A stretch of 64,000 nt of DNA, from NCBI GenBank assembly GCA_963825345.1, contig CAWGSQ010000012.1:682001-746000 (forward strand), written 5' to 3'. Position 1 is the stretch's first letter, and each line of letters starts with the position of its first letter. Source of the stretch: JACVRW01 sp963825345 (GTDB lineage Bacteria > Actinomycetota > Thermoleophilia > Solirubrobacterales > Thermoleophilaceae). Below, piece after piece: positions 32,325 through 40,028 of the stretch. A model generated the notes under the pieces. It ran no database searches, was not told the origin of the DNA, and was given only the letters and a program-made list of their open reading frames with translations. The position numbers were made by a program, and so were the translations under genes.

Positions 32325-33446
32325 GGTGGCTGCGGGCGACGGCGCGTTGCGCACGTGGAGGGCCCGCTCGGTCTCCGAGAGCACGAAGTCGTCCACCAGG
32401 CCGCCGTCGCGGGCGAGCGCCTGGGCCCTCGTCCCCGAGTACCAGCGGCTGAAGTCTCCGGCCTCGAGCTCCGGGACGTAATCGGCGGCCTCGCGGGCGA
32501 ACCTGCGGCTGCTCACGGCGTGGGTGAGCTCGCTCACGCCGGTACGCCACCAGCGCCGCGCCATCCGCCAGGTGCCCGGCCACGCGAGCGAATGGCCGAG
32601 GCGCGTGGGCGCGAGCAGGGCGCTCGGGCCGAGCGAGACATGCCCGTCGATGTGCCGGCTGAGGTGGACCCCGAGGAACGGCAGGCGCGGGTCCGGCACG
32701 GGGTAGATCAGGCCGCGGACCAGATCGGCCCGCTCGGGTCGCAGGCGCAGATAGGCGCCGCGGAAGGGAACGATGCGCGGATCCGGGTCGGCCCCCGCGC
32801 TCACCGCGAGCCGGTCGGCCCACAGGCCCGCGCAGAAGACCGCGAAGCGCGCCCGCACCTCACCGCGAGAGTGAACGAGCCTCAGGCGACGGTCGCGTGG
32901 CTCGATCCGCGCAACCTCGCAGCCGGTCTCCACGCGCCCGCCGGCCGCCCGCAGGTCCGCCGCCAGCGCGCGCGCCACCTCCGCGAAGTCCAGCACGCCG
33001 GTCTCCGGCGAGTGAAGTGCCGCGACCCCGCGAGCGTGCGGCTCGATCTCGCGAAGCCCGTCGGCGTCGAGGCGGCGCAGCCCGGGCACCCGGTTCTCGC
33101 GGCCGCGCCGCTCCAGCTCGTCGAGGCGGGCCAGCTCGCCGTCGTCGCGCGCGACGATCAGCTTGCCGCGGCGCTCGAACGGGATGCCGTGCTCCTCGCA
33201 GTACGCGTACAGGTCCCGCGCGCCCTCCACGCACAGCCGCGCCTTGAGTGACCCCGGCGCGTAGTAGATGCCCGCGTGGACGACGCCGCTGTTGTGCCCG
33301 GTCTGGTGCTGCGCCACGGCGTCCTCGCGCTCGAGCACGACCACGCTCGCGTCCGGCCGCCGGCGCATGAGCTCGCGGGCGACCGCGAGCCCGAGGATGC
33401 CGCCGCCGACGACCGCAAGGTCGCACTCCCTGGCCTCGTCAGTCAC
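32268..33446 (-). CDS. lhgO: FAD-dependent L-2-hydroxyglutarate oxidase-like enzyme
   Basis: The 392-aa protein begins CDLAVVGGGILGLAVARELM (FAD-binding), and has GHNSGVVHAGIYYAPGSLKA and LYAYCEEHGIPFERRGKLIV, blocks typical of LhgO in the DAO fold. C-terminally it shows HVSLGPSALLA and a fold-closing glycine. It oxidises L-2-hydroxyglutarate to 2-oxoglutarate in the known members; the relation to glycans is unclear. I chose GTG at 33446 because it starts right before the FAD motif and a TAGCGA element lies 7 bases upstream; an ATG at 33473 overlaps the divergent cytidylyltransferase start. Confidence 0.87.
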   Translation of the reverse strand: MTDEARECDLAVVGGGILGLAVARELMRRRPDASVVVLEREDAVAQHQTGHNSGVVHAGIYYAPGSLKARLCVEGARDLYAYCEEHGIPFERRGKLIVARDDGELARLDELERRGRENRVPGLRRLDADGLREIEPHARGVAALHSPETGVLDFAEVARALAADLRAAGGRVETGCEVARIEPRDRRLRLVHSRGEVRARFAVFCAGLWADRLAVSAGADPDPRIVPFRGAYLRLRPERADLVRGLIYPVPDPRLPFLGVHLSRHIDGHVSLGPSALLAPTRLGHSLAWPGTWRMARRWWRTGVSELTHAVSSRRFAREAADYVPELEAGDFSRWYSGTRAQALARDGGLVDDFVLSETERALHVRNAPSPAATSSLALARLIADRAEQGLH

Positions 33447-33453
33447 TCGGTAC

Positions 33454-33463
33454 TCGCTAGCTT
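33454..33463. promoter_or_regulatory. Bidirectional -10 pair between lhgO and rfbF
   Basis: Plus-strand TAGCTT (33458-33463) ends 8 bases before the ATG at 33472. Minus-strand TAGCGA (33454-33459, one mismatch to TANNNT) ends 7 bases before the GTG at 33446. They share the TA at 33458-33459. Confidence 0.45.
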
Positions 33464-33471
33464 CTCCGCCC

Positions 33472-34245
33472 ATGAAGGCCGTGATCCTTGCTGGCGGCAT
33501 GGGCACTCGCCTCAGCGAGGAGACCGAGGTACGCCCCAAGCCGATGATCGAGATCGGCGGCATGCCGATCCTCTGGCACATCATGAAGATCTACTACGCG
33601 CACGGCGTGCGCGACTTCGTGATCTGCCTCGGCTACAAGGGCTACATGATCAAGGAGTACTTCGCCAACTATCACCTGCACGCGTGCGACGTGACCTTCG
33701 ACCTGGGTGAGAACCGGATGGAGATGCACCGCAGCTCCGTGGACCCCTGGCGGGTCACGCTGATCGACACCGGCGAGCGGACCATGACCGGCGGGCGGCT
33801 CAAGCGAGCCCTTCCGTACGTCGAGTCCGAGGACGCCTTTTGCTTCACCTACGGTGACGGCCTTGCGAGCGCGGATCTGACGGCGCTGCTCGCGCTCCAT
33901 CGCCAGCAGGGCGCGCTCGCCACGATCACGGCCGTGCAGCCGCCGGGGCGGTTCGGGGCGCTCGAGGTGGAGGGCGACCGGGTCACCGGATTCCGCGAGA
34001 AGCCACCCGGCGACGGCGGCTGGATCAACGGGGGCTTCTTCGTGCTGTCGCCGGAGGTCGAGCGCTACCTCGACGGGGATGACACGGTCTGGGAGGACGA
34101 GCCGCTCGCGGAGCTCGCGAGCCAGGGCGAGCTCGCGTACTTCGAGCATGAGGGCTTCTGGCAGCCGATGGACACCCTGCGCGACAAGCGTCACCTGCAG
34201 GAGCTCTGGGACTCTGGAGAGGCGCCGTGGAAGGTTTGGGAGTAG
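33472..34245 (+). CDS. rfbF: Glucose-1-phosphate cytidylyltransferase
   Basis: The 257-aa protein matches RfbF end to end: ILAGGMGTRLSEETEVRPKPM (nucleotide loop and signature Lys), MPILWHIMKIYYAHGVRDFV, FTYGDGLASADL (metal Asp) and GGWINGGFFVLSPEVERYL, FWQPMDTLRDKRHLQELW. It makes CDP-D-glucose from CTP and glucose-1-phosphate in the cytosol. It is the first gene of a plus-strand CDP-sugar module and overlaps the next gene by 19 bases. Confidence 0.95.
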   Translation: MKAVILAGGMGTRLSEETEVRPKPMIEIGGMPILWHIMKIYYAHGVRDFVICLGYKGYMIKEYFANYHLHACDVTFDLGENRMEMHRSSVDPWRVTLIDTGERTMTGGRLKRALPYVESEDAFCFTYGDGLASADLTALLALHRQQGALATITAVQPPGRFGALEVEGDRVTGFREKPPGDGGWINGGFFVLSPEVERYLDGDDTVWEDEPLAELASQGELAYFEHEGFWQPMDTLRDKRHLQELWDSGEAPWKVWE

Positions 34246-35318
34246 CCCCGGACTTCTGGCGCGGCCGGCGGGTGCTGCTCACCGGCCACACGGGCTTCAA
34301 GGGGAGCTGGCTCGCCCTGTGGCTTGAGAGCCTCGGCGCCGAGGTCGTGGGGTTGTCGAGGGGAGTGCCCACCAACCCGTCGCTCTTCGAGCTCGCGCGC
34401 GTCGACGATGGTGTGCGCTCGATCGAGGCCGACATCCGTGACGCGGAGGCGGTGGAGCGCGCGCTCGCCGAGTCGGACGCCGAGATCGTGATCCACATGG
34501 CCGCCCAGTCGCTCGTGCGGCGCTCGTTCGAACAGCCGGTGGAGACGTATGCCACGAACGTCATGGGCACCGTTCACGTGCTCGACGCGGCACGACGCTC
34601 GGACGGGGTGCGCGTGGTGGTGAACGTGACCACGGACAAGTGCTACGAGAACCGCGAGTGGGTGTGGGGCTACCGCGAGCACGAGCCCATGGGCGGCTAC
34701 GACCCGTACAGCAGCAGCAAGGGCTGCTCCGAGCTCGTGACGGCCGCGTTTCGGAGGTCGTACGCGGAGGGCGAGGCGGGCCCCGCGATCGCGTCGGCCA
34801 GGGCAGGCAACGTGATCGGCGGAGGCGACTGGGCCGAGGACCGCCTGATTCCGGACCTGATGCGGGCGGCCGTCGAGGGCCGGCCTGCGGTGGTCCGCAA
34901 TCCCGATGCGATCCGCCCGTGGCAGCACGTGCTGAATCCGTTGAGCGGTTACCTGATGCTGGCGCAGGCCCTCTGGGACTCGCGCGAGCACGCCGAGGCG
35001 TGGAACTTCGGGCCCGAGGACGGGGACGCCCGCACGGTTCGGTGGATGATCGACCGCCTTGGCGAGGAGTGGGGGGAGCCGATCGCCTGGGAGCAGCAGG
35101 GCGGGAAGACGCCGCACGAGGCGCAGTACCTGAAGCTGGACTCGTCGAAGGCGAGAGCGCGACTCGGATGGAGTCCGACCTGGGCCCTCGGCGACGCCCT
35201 CACGAGCATCGCGGCCTGGTACAGGGCGCAGCGCTCCGGGGAGGACCTGCGCCAACACGCGCTTGAACAGATCGGCGCCTTCCAGGCGGCCCAGCCACCG
35301 CTCGGGGCCGGGCGATGA
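34227..35318 (+). CDS. rfbG: CDP-glucose 4,6-dehydratase
   Basis: The 363-aa short-chain dehydrogenase has VLLTGHTGFKGSWLALWLES, the RfbG hallmark, then IHMAAQSLVRRSFEQPVET, NVTTDKCYENREWVWGYRE, YDPYSSSKGCSELV with the Y-x3-K pair and GNVIGGGDWAEDRLIPDLM. It turns CDP-D-glucose into CDP-4-keto-6-deoxy-D-glucose with bound NAD. The GTG start lies inside rfbF and the end overlaps the methyltransferase gene by 4 bases (ATGA), so the three are translated together. Confidence 0.95.
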   Translation: MEGLGVAPDFWRGRRVLLTGHTGFKGSWLALWLESLGAEVVGLSRGVPTNPSLFELARVDDGVRSIEADIRDAEAVERALAESDAEIVIHMAAQSLVRRSFEQPVETYATNVMGTVHVLDAARRSDGVRVVVNVTTDKCYENREWVWGYREHEPMGGYDPYSSSKGCSELVTAAFRRSYAEGEAGPAIASARAGNVIGGGDWAEDRLIPDLMRAAVEGRPAVVRNPDAIRPWQHVLNPLSGYLMLAQALWDSREHAEAWNFGPEDGDARTVRWMIDRLGEEWGEPIAWEQQGGKTPHEAQYLKLDSSKARARLGWSPTWALGDALTSIAAWYRAQRSGEDLRQHALEQIGAFQAAQPPLGAGR

Positions 35319-36547
35319 GCAAGACGACATGCCGCTTCTGCGGCACTCCTCTGACGGAGGTGTTCGCGGACCTCGGGATGTCGCCGCTCGCGAACTCGTA
35401 CCTCAGCGAGGAGGAGCTCGGCCAGATGGAGCCCTTCTATCCGCTCAGGGCCCTCGTGTGCCACGAGTGCTTCCTCGTGCAGCTCGAGGACTACGAGACG
35501 CCCGACGTGATCTTCTCCGACTACGCCTACTTCTCGTCCTACTCGAGCACGTGGCTCGAGCATTCCAAGCGCTACGTCGAGATGGCGATCGAGCGCTTCG
35601 AGCTCGATTCGGGATCGCAGGTGGTGGAGCTGGCCAGCAACGACGGCTACCTGCTCCAGTACTTCATGGAGCGCGACATTCCGGTGCTCGGCATCGAGCC
35701 CGCCGCGAACGTGGCACAGGTGGCGCGCGACAAGGGCGTCCGCACGCTCGTGAAGTTCTTCGGACGGGCGACCGCGCGCGAGGTGGCGGCGATGATGAAC
35801 GCCGACCTCATCATCGGCAACAACGTGCTCGCGCACGTGCCCGACCTGAACGACTTCGTGGCTGGCATGAAGATCGTGCTCGGCCCGCGCGGGGTCGTGA
35901 CGATGGAGTTCCCGCACCTCCTCCACCTGATCGGCCGAAACGAGTGGGACACCATCTACCACGAGCACTTCTCGTACTTCTCGTTCCGGACCGTGAGCAG
36001 GGTCTTCGAGCACCATGGGATGACGCTGTTCGACGTTGAGGAGCTGCCGACGCACGGCGGCTCGCTGCGTATCTACGGCCGGCACGCCGAGGACGAGACC
36101 AAACCGATCACAGACCGCGCGCGTGAGCTGGCAGAGCGCGAGCACGAGGGCGGCTTCGACCGACTCGAGACCTACCTCGGCTTCTCCGAGGAGGTCAAGC
36201 AGGCGAAGTGGGAGCTGCTCGAGTTCCTCATCGCGCGGCGGCGCGAGGGCAGCCGGATCGCCGCGTACGGCGCGCCGGCCAAGGGCAACACGCTGCTCAA
36301 TTACTGCGGGGTGGGGCGGGACATGATCGAGTACACCTGCGACCTCAACCCGCACAAGCAGGGGCACTACCTGCCGGGCACCCGCATCCCGATCAGGGCG
36401 CCGGAGGCCATCCGGGAGACGCAGCCGGACCTCGTGTTCATCCTCCCCTGGAACCTGAGGGAGGAGATCATGGAGCAGCTGTCCTTCATCCGCGACTGGG
36501 GCGGCCGGTTCATGGTCCGGACGCCCGAGCTGCGCGTCTACGACTGA
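35315..36547 (+). CDS. Nucleotide-sugar C-methyltransferase (TylC3/NovU type)
   Basis: The 410-aa protein has the three-part layout of sugar C-methyltransferases: an N-terminal zinc knuckle (CRFCG and CHEC), a SAM-binding domain (VVELASNDGYLLQYF, IIGNNVLAHVPDLNDF, EWDTIYHEHFSYFS with the catalytic His region) and a C-terminal Rossmann-like domain (RIAAYGAPAKGNTLLNYCG). Members add a methyl group to carbon 3 of a 4-keto-6-deoxy sugar. Following RfbG, the expected substrate is CDP-4-keto-6-deoxyglucose. Its end overlaps a convergent glycosyltransferase gene by 10 bases. Confidence 0.92.
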   Translation: MSKTTCRFCGTPLTEVFADLGMSPLANSYLSEEELGQMEPFYPLRALVCHECFLVQLEDYETPDVIFSDYAYFSSYSSTWLEHSKRYVEMAIERFELDSGSQVVELASNDGYLLQYFMERDIPVLGIEPAANVAQVARDKGVRTLVKFFGRATAREVAAMMNADLIIGNNVLAHVPDLNDFVAGMKIVLGPRGVVTMEFPHLLHLIGRNEWDTIYHEHFSYFSFRTVSRVFEHHGMTLFDVEELPTHGGSLRIYGRHAEDETKPITDRARELAEREHEGGFDRLETYLGFSEEVKQAKWELLEFLIARRREGSRIAAYGAPAKGNTLLNYCGVGRDMIEYTCDLNPHKQGHYLPGTRIPIRAPEAIRETQPDLVFILPWNLREEIMEQLSFIRDWGGRFMVRTPELRVYD

Positions 36548-37752
36548 CCGCTCGCCGCGACCTCGCGCGTGGCGCCCGGCCTCGACATCAGCGGCCACAG
36601 GTGATCGGGCTCGCTGGTGGCGGCGCTCGGGTGCTTGAGCGTGTAGGCGAGCGCCTGCTCCGAGTCGTCGAACTCGGGGGCAGGCGAAGGCCTGCCGAGC
36701 AGCCGCCGAAGCAGTCCGCGCGGGTGTCGCCAGAAGTAGCCCGCCGCGGACACGGACAGTCCGAGCGCGAACCGCAGGCGCGTCCGGTTCGACCATCCAT
36801 GCTCGGAGAGCACCGTCTGCATGCGCGCCCTCAGATCGGCGTCCTCCAGGCGAGCCACGTCGCGTGCGTTCGCCCCCAGGTAGAAGTGACGGCGCAGCGG
36901 CGCGAGCTTTGACGACGGGGCCTCCGCACGAACGAACTCGTACTCGTTGTAAACCGCGTTCGTGACGGTGAGCAGCTCCGGAACGGGCGCGTGCTCGTTG
37001 ATGCGGGATTTGCCGAGCTCGCGGAGGAAGTCCGTGTGGGCCGCGTTGGTCACTCCGCGGATCTGGCTGTATCCGTTGCTGCGCGAGAGGGCGCGCTGGA
37101 TGAGCACCACGCTGTCCCAAAGCAGAATCGAGTCCACGCGCTCGAGGCAGCGGTAGCTGAAGCAGTGGTCCGGCGCGATCGACGCGAACACGCTCCCGTA
37201 GGTCGCGTCGATGTCCTCGATCACGGCTCGCGGGGCGATGGTGTTCAGCATGGTCGGCGCGCTGATGAACATTCCGCGCGCAAGCACCCGGAGCAGTTGC
37301 TCGGTGTCGACCCGCAGGAGCTTGCCGGTCCACGGCCGCTGGGAGATCGTGACCGGCTGGGCGTAGTCGACGATCGTGTCATCGCCGAACGTGACGACAT
37401 CCTCAGGATGGCGCTCGGCGATCGTGATCACCCTGCCGAAGGTGCCCGGCCGGATCAGGATCCGGTCGGTCAGGTACATGACGTGGGTCGTGTCCGGAGA
37501 TTCGAGCGCGCGCTCGAGCGCCCACTGCCAGTGAGCGGACATCGGCAGCGGCTCCGGCGGGCGCACGTATTGGAGGGGCTCGTCCGGCCTCTCCGCGCAC
37601 CAGGAGCGCAGCCGTTCGAGCTCCTCGGGATCCGTGGAGTTGTCCGAGACGAGCACGCTCACGCGCGGGTCGCGGTCGGCCAGAGCCGACTCGATGCTGC
37701 TTGCCGCGAGATCGGCGCGGTTGCGCGTTGGAACCACCACCACGACCGTCAT
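36538..37752 (-). CDS. Glycosyltransferase family 2
   Basis: The 404-aa protein starts VVVVVPTRNRADLAASSIES and has VSVLVSDNSTDPEELERL, HVMYLTDRILIRPGTF (TD in the usual DxD place) and HCFSYRCLERVDSILLW. The metal motif is TDR and not DxD, so activity is less certain than for neighbours. The C-terminal third is helical with a hydrophobic-basic segment near RTRLRFALGLSVSAAGYFW. It interrupts the CDP-sugar module on the opposite strand. TAGCAT lies 9 bases before the ATG. Confidence 0.83.
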   Translation of the reverse strand: MTVVVVVPTRNRADLAASSIESALADRDPRVSVLVSDNSTDPEELERLRSWCAERPDEPLQYVRPPEPLPMSAHWQWALERALESPDTTHVMYLTDRILIRPGTFGRVITIAERHPEDVVTFGDDTIVDYAQPVTISQRPWTGKLLRVDTEQLLRVLARGMFISAPTMLNTIAPRAVIEDIDATYGSVFASIAPDHCFSYRCLERVDSILLWDSVVLIQRALSRSNGYSQIRGVTNAAHTDFLRELGKSRINEHAPVPELLTVTNAVYNEYEFVRAEAPSSKLAPLRRHFYLGANARDVARLEDADLRARMQTVLSEHGWSNRTRLRFALGLSVSAAGYFWRHPRGLLRRLLGRPSPAPEFDDSEQALAYTLKHPSAATSEPDHLWPLMSRPGATREVAASGQS

Positions 37753-37761
37753 CGCGGGCGA

Positions 37762-37767
37762 ATGCTA
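37762..37767 (-). promoter_or_regulatory. TANNNT -10 element for the family-2 gene
   Basis: Minus-strand TAGCAT ends 9 bases before the ATG at 37752. Confidence 0.45.
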
Positions 37768-37790
37768 GCTACGGTCCCACCGCGTTTGAC

Positions 37791-37796
37791 TAGTCT
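37791..37796 (+). promoter_or_regulatory. TANNNT -10 element for the CmcI-like gene
   Basis: TAGTCT ends 10 bases before the ATG at 37807. The preceding TTTGAC is too close to be its -35. Confidence 0.4.
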
Positions 37797-37806
37797 GGCG
37801 CGCGAT

Positions 37807-38571
37807 ATGAGCGATCTTCCGCGGCCCTCGGCCGCCGACATCGGGCGTCTCATCCGCATCGACACGCCCGAGGGCGAGCGCGAGCTCGACATATATTCCG
37901 ACGAGGGCTACCGCGCACTCTCGCAGCTGTGGACGCGCAGCAACTGGCACAACCGCCTGTCCTACGAGGTCACCTGGCTGGGGATCCCGATCATCCAGCT
38001 GCCGGAGGACATGGTGGCCATGCAGGAGCTGATCTGGAAGGTGCGTCCCGACGTGGTGGTGGAGTCCGGCGTGGCCCACGGCGGCGCGCTGGTGCTGTAC
38101 GCCTCGCTACTCGAGCTGGTCGGCCGCGGCAAGGTGGTGGGCGTGGACATCGAGATCCGCAAGTACAACCGGCTGGCCATCGAGGCCCATCCGCTCAGCC
38201 ACCGGATCGAGCTGATCGAGGGTGACTCGCTCGCCGACGACACGGTCCAGCAGGTGCGCTCCCACATCACGCCCGGTGATCGCGTGCTCGTGGCGCTCGA
38301 CTCGAACCATACGCGCGAGCACGTGCTTGGCGAGCTTCAGCGCTACGCCCCGCTCGTCACCCCGAACAGCTATCTCGTGGTGTTCGACGCCGTGATGGCG
38401 CTCGTGGCGGATGCCCCGACCGCCGGTGAGGGCTGGAGCGAGGACAACCCCCTGGAGGCGGTGCGCGAATACCTGGATGGGAGCGACGACTTCGAGGTCG
38501 ACCGTTCGTTCGAGCGCCTGGGTGTGACCTACTGCCAGGGCGGGTTCCTGCGACGCCGGGAAGCTGAGTAG
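37807..38571 (+). CDS. CmcI-family SAM-dependent methyltransferase (cephalosporin hydroxylase/rhamnosyl O-methyltransferase type)
   Basis: The 254-aa protein has the CmcI blocks TWLGIPIIQLPEDMVAMQEL, VVVESGVAHGGALVLYASLL, VVGVDIEIRKYNR and LVALDSNHTREHVLGEL. The family includes O-methyltransferases acting on rhamnosyl residues of mycobacterial glycolipids. Within a CDP-sugar module it is a good candidate for O-methylating a deoxysugar, either on the nucleotide or in the glycan. The next gene starts 9 bases on, with a -10-like element over this gene's TAG stop. Confidence 0.85.
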   Translation: MSDLPRPSAADIGRLIRIDTPEGERELDIYSDEGYRALSQLWTRSNWHNRLSYEVTWLGIPIIQLPEDMVAMQELIWKVRPDVVVESGVAHGGALVLYASLLELVGRGKVVGVDIEIRKYNRLAIEAHPLSHRIELIEGDSLADDTVQQVRSHITPGDRVLVALDSNHTREHVLGELQRYAPLVTPNSYLVVFDAVMALVADAPTAGEGWSEDNPLEAVREYLDGSDDFEVDRSFERLGVTYCQGGFLRRREAE

Positions 38572-38574
38572 CCT
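38569..38574 (+). promoter_or_regulatory. TANNNT -10 element overlapping the CmcI-like gene stop
   Basis: TAGCCT begins with the TAG stop at 38569-38571 and ends 6 bases before the GTG at 38581. Confidence 0.4.
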
Positions 38575-38580
38575 CAGCTC

Positions 38581-39120
38581 GTGCGGTTTCACGAGACTGC
38601 GGTGGCCGGGGCACTGGTCGTCGAGTCCGAGCCGATCGAGGACGAGCGCGGCCATTTCGCACGCACGTACTCGTCCGAGGAGTTCGCGGCGCACGGGCTC
38701 GATGCACGCGTGGACCAGTGCAGCACCTCCTTCAACGCGAGGGCCGGCACGCTGCGCGGCCTCCACTACCAGGCCGCCCCGCACGGTGAGGCGAAGCTCG
38801 TGCGCTGTACGCGCGGTGCGATCTACGACGTGGCCCTGGACCTGCGATCCGAGTCGTCGACCTACCTCCGCTGGGCCGGGGTGGAGCTGAGCGCCGACAA
38901 CGGCCTCGCGCTCTTCGTGCCCGAGGGTTGCGCCCACGGGTTCCAGGCGCTCGTGGACGCCACTGAGGTGCTCTACCAGATCTCCACGCCGTACGAACCG
39001 TCTGCCGCGCGCGGTGTGCGCTGGGACGATCCGGCCTTCGGAATCGAGTGGCCCCCGCCGCCCCCAGAGGGGCGCACGATGTCCGCGCGCGACGCGGAAT
39101 ATCCCGACTACTCCCCGTGA
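38581..39120 (+). CDS. 4-keto-6-deoxysugar 3,5-epimerase (RmlC family)
   Basis: The 179-aa cupin-fold protein keeps the RmlC signature: FARTYSSEEFAAHGL, STSFNARAGTLRGLHYQ with the catalytic base H62, K72 in AKLVRC, LFVPEGCAHGFQAL and Y132 in VLYQIS. It inverts C3 and/or C5 of a 4-keto-6-deoxysugar nucleotide. Its neighbours use CDP-glucose, so the substrate is more likely a CDP-sugar than dTDP; no rmlA, rmlB or rmlD is seen. Coupled to the next gene by GTGA. Confidence 0.9.
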   Translation: MRFHETAVAGALVVESEPIEDERGHFARTYSSEEFAAHGLDARVDQCSTSFNARAGTLRGLHYQAAPHGEAKLVRCTRGAIYDVALDLRSESSTYLRWAGVELSADNGLALFVPEGCAHGFQALVDATEVLYQISTPYEPSAARGVRWDDPAFGIEWPPPPPEGRTMSARDAEYPDYSP

Positions 39121-40028
39121 GTCGCGTGCTGCTCACCGGTGCGACCGGCTTCATCGGTCGGCACGCCGTGGCGCCTCTGGTGGCCGCGGGCCATGAGCTG
39201 CACGCGGTCACGACGAGAGGGGACGCGCCGGGCGCTGACGGTGTCACTTGGCACCGCGCCGACCTGCTCGAGAGCGCCGAGGTGGTGGCGGAGGTCGAGC
39301 CGGAGCTGCTTGTGCACCTCGCCTGGTACGTGGAGCCCGGACGCTTCTGGACCTCGCCCGCGAACGTGCGCTGGGTGGAGGCGTCGCTGGCCGTGCTGAG
39401 GGCGTTCGCGGATGCCGGCGGCCGGCGGGCGGTTCTCGCCGGGACCTCCGCCGAGTACGACTGGGACGCCGTCGGCGAGCGCTGTCACGAGGACGCCACG
39501 CCGCTTCGCCCGGCCACGTTGTACGGCGCCGCGAAGCACGCCCTGCACTCCGTGGCGGAGCGCTACGCGGAGCAGGCCGGCTTCGAGCTCGCCTGGGGGA
39601 GGATCTTCTTCCTCTATGGACCGGGGGAGCCGGACGGCCGCCTCGTCCCCTCGGTCGGCAGGGCGCTGCTCGCCGGTGAGCCGGTGCCCACCACCAGCGG
39701 CGAGCAGGTGCGCGACTTCATGCACGTGGAGGACGTGGCCGCCGCGTTCGCGGCCTTGCTGGACAGCGAGGTCGTGGGCGCCGTGAACGTGGCCTCCGGG
39801 CAGCCGGTGGCCGTGCGGGAGGTCGTCGACGAGCTCGCGGCCGGCGCGGGCAAGCCTGACCTGCTGCGGCCGGGTGCGCTGCCTGACCGGGAGGGGGACC
39901 CGCCGCGTCTCGTGGCCGACGTGACCCGTCTGCGTGACGAGGTCGGGTTCGCGCCGCGGATCGGCCTGGCCGAGGGCCTCCAGGGGACGCTCGAATGGCT
40001 GCGAACGTCTGACCGGGGCGGGGCTTGA
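39117..40028 (+). CDS. NAD(P)-dependent epimerase/reductase, likely 4-ketoreductase of the CDP-sugar module
   Basis: The 303-aa short-chain dehydrogenase begins RVLLTGATGFIGRHAVAPLV and has LVHLAWYVEPGRFW, AGTSAEYDW and a Y-x3-K in LYGAAKHALHSV. The LAWY and SAEYDW pattern is found in reductases acting on CDP-4-keto-6-deoxysugars such as abequose or paratose synthases and their relatives. It would reduce the 4-keto group as the last step. Overlaps of 4 bases with both neighbours show tight coupling. Confidence 0.83.
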   Translation: MSRVLLTGATGFIGRHAVAPLVAAGHELHAVTTRGDAPGADGVTWHRADLLESAEVVAEVEPELLVHLAWYVEPGRFWTSPANVRWVEASLAVLRAFADAGGRRAVLAGTSAEYDWDAVGERCHEDATPLRPATLYGAAKHALHSVAERYAEQAGFELAWGRIFFLYGPGEPDGRLVPSVGRALLAGEPVPTTSGEQVRDFMHVEDVAAAFAALLDSEVVGAVNVASGQPVAVREVVDELAAGAGKPDLLRPGALPDREGDPPRLVADVTRLRDEVGFAPRIGLAEGLQGTLEWLRTSDRGGA

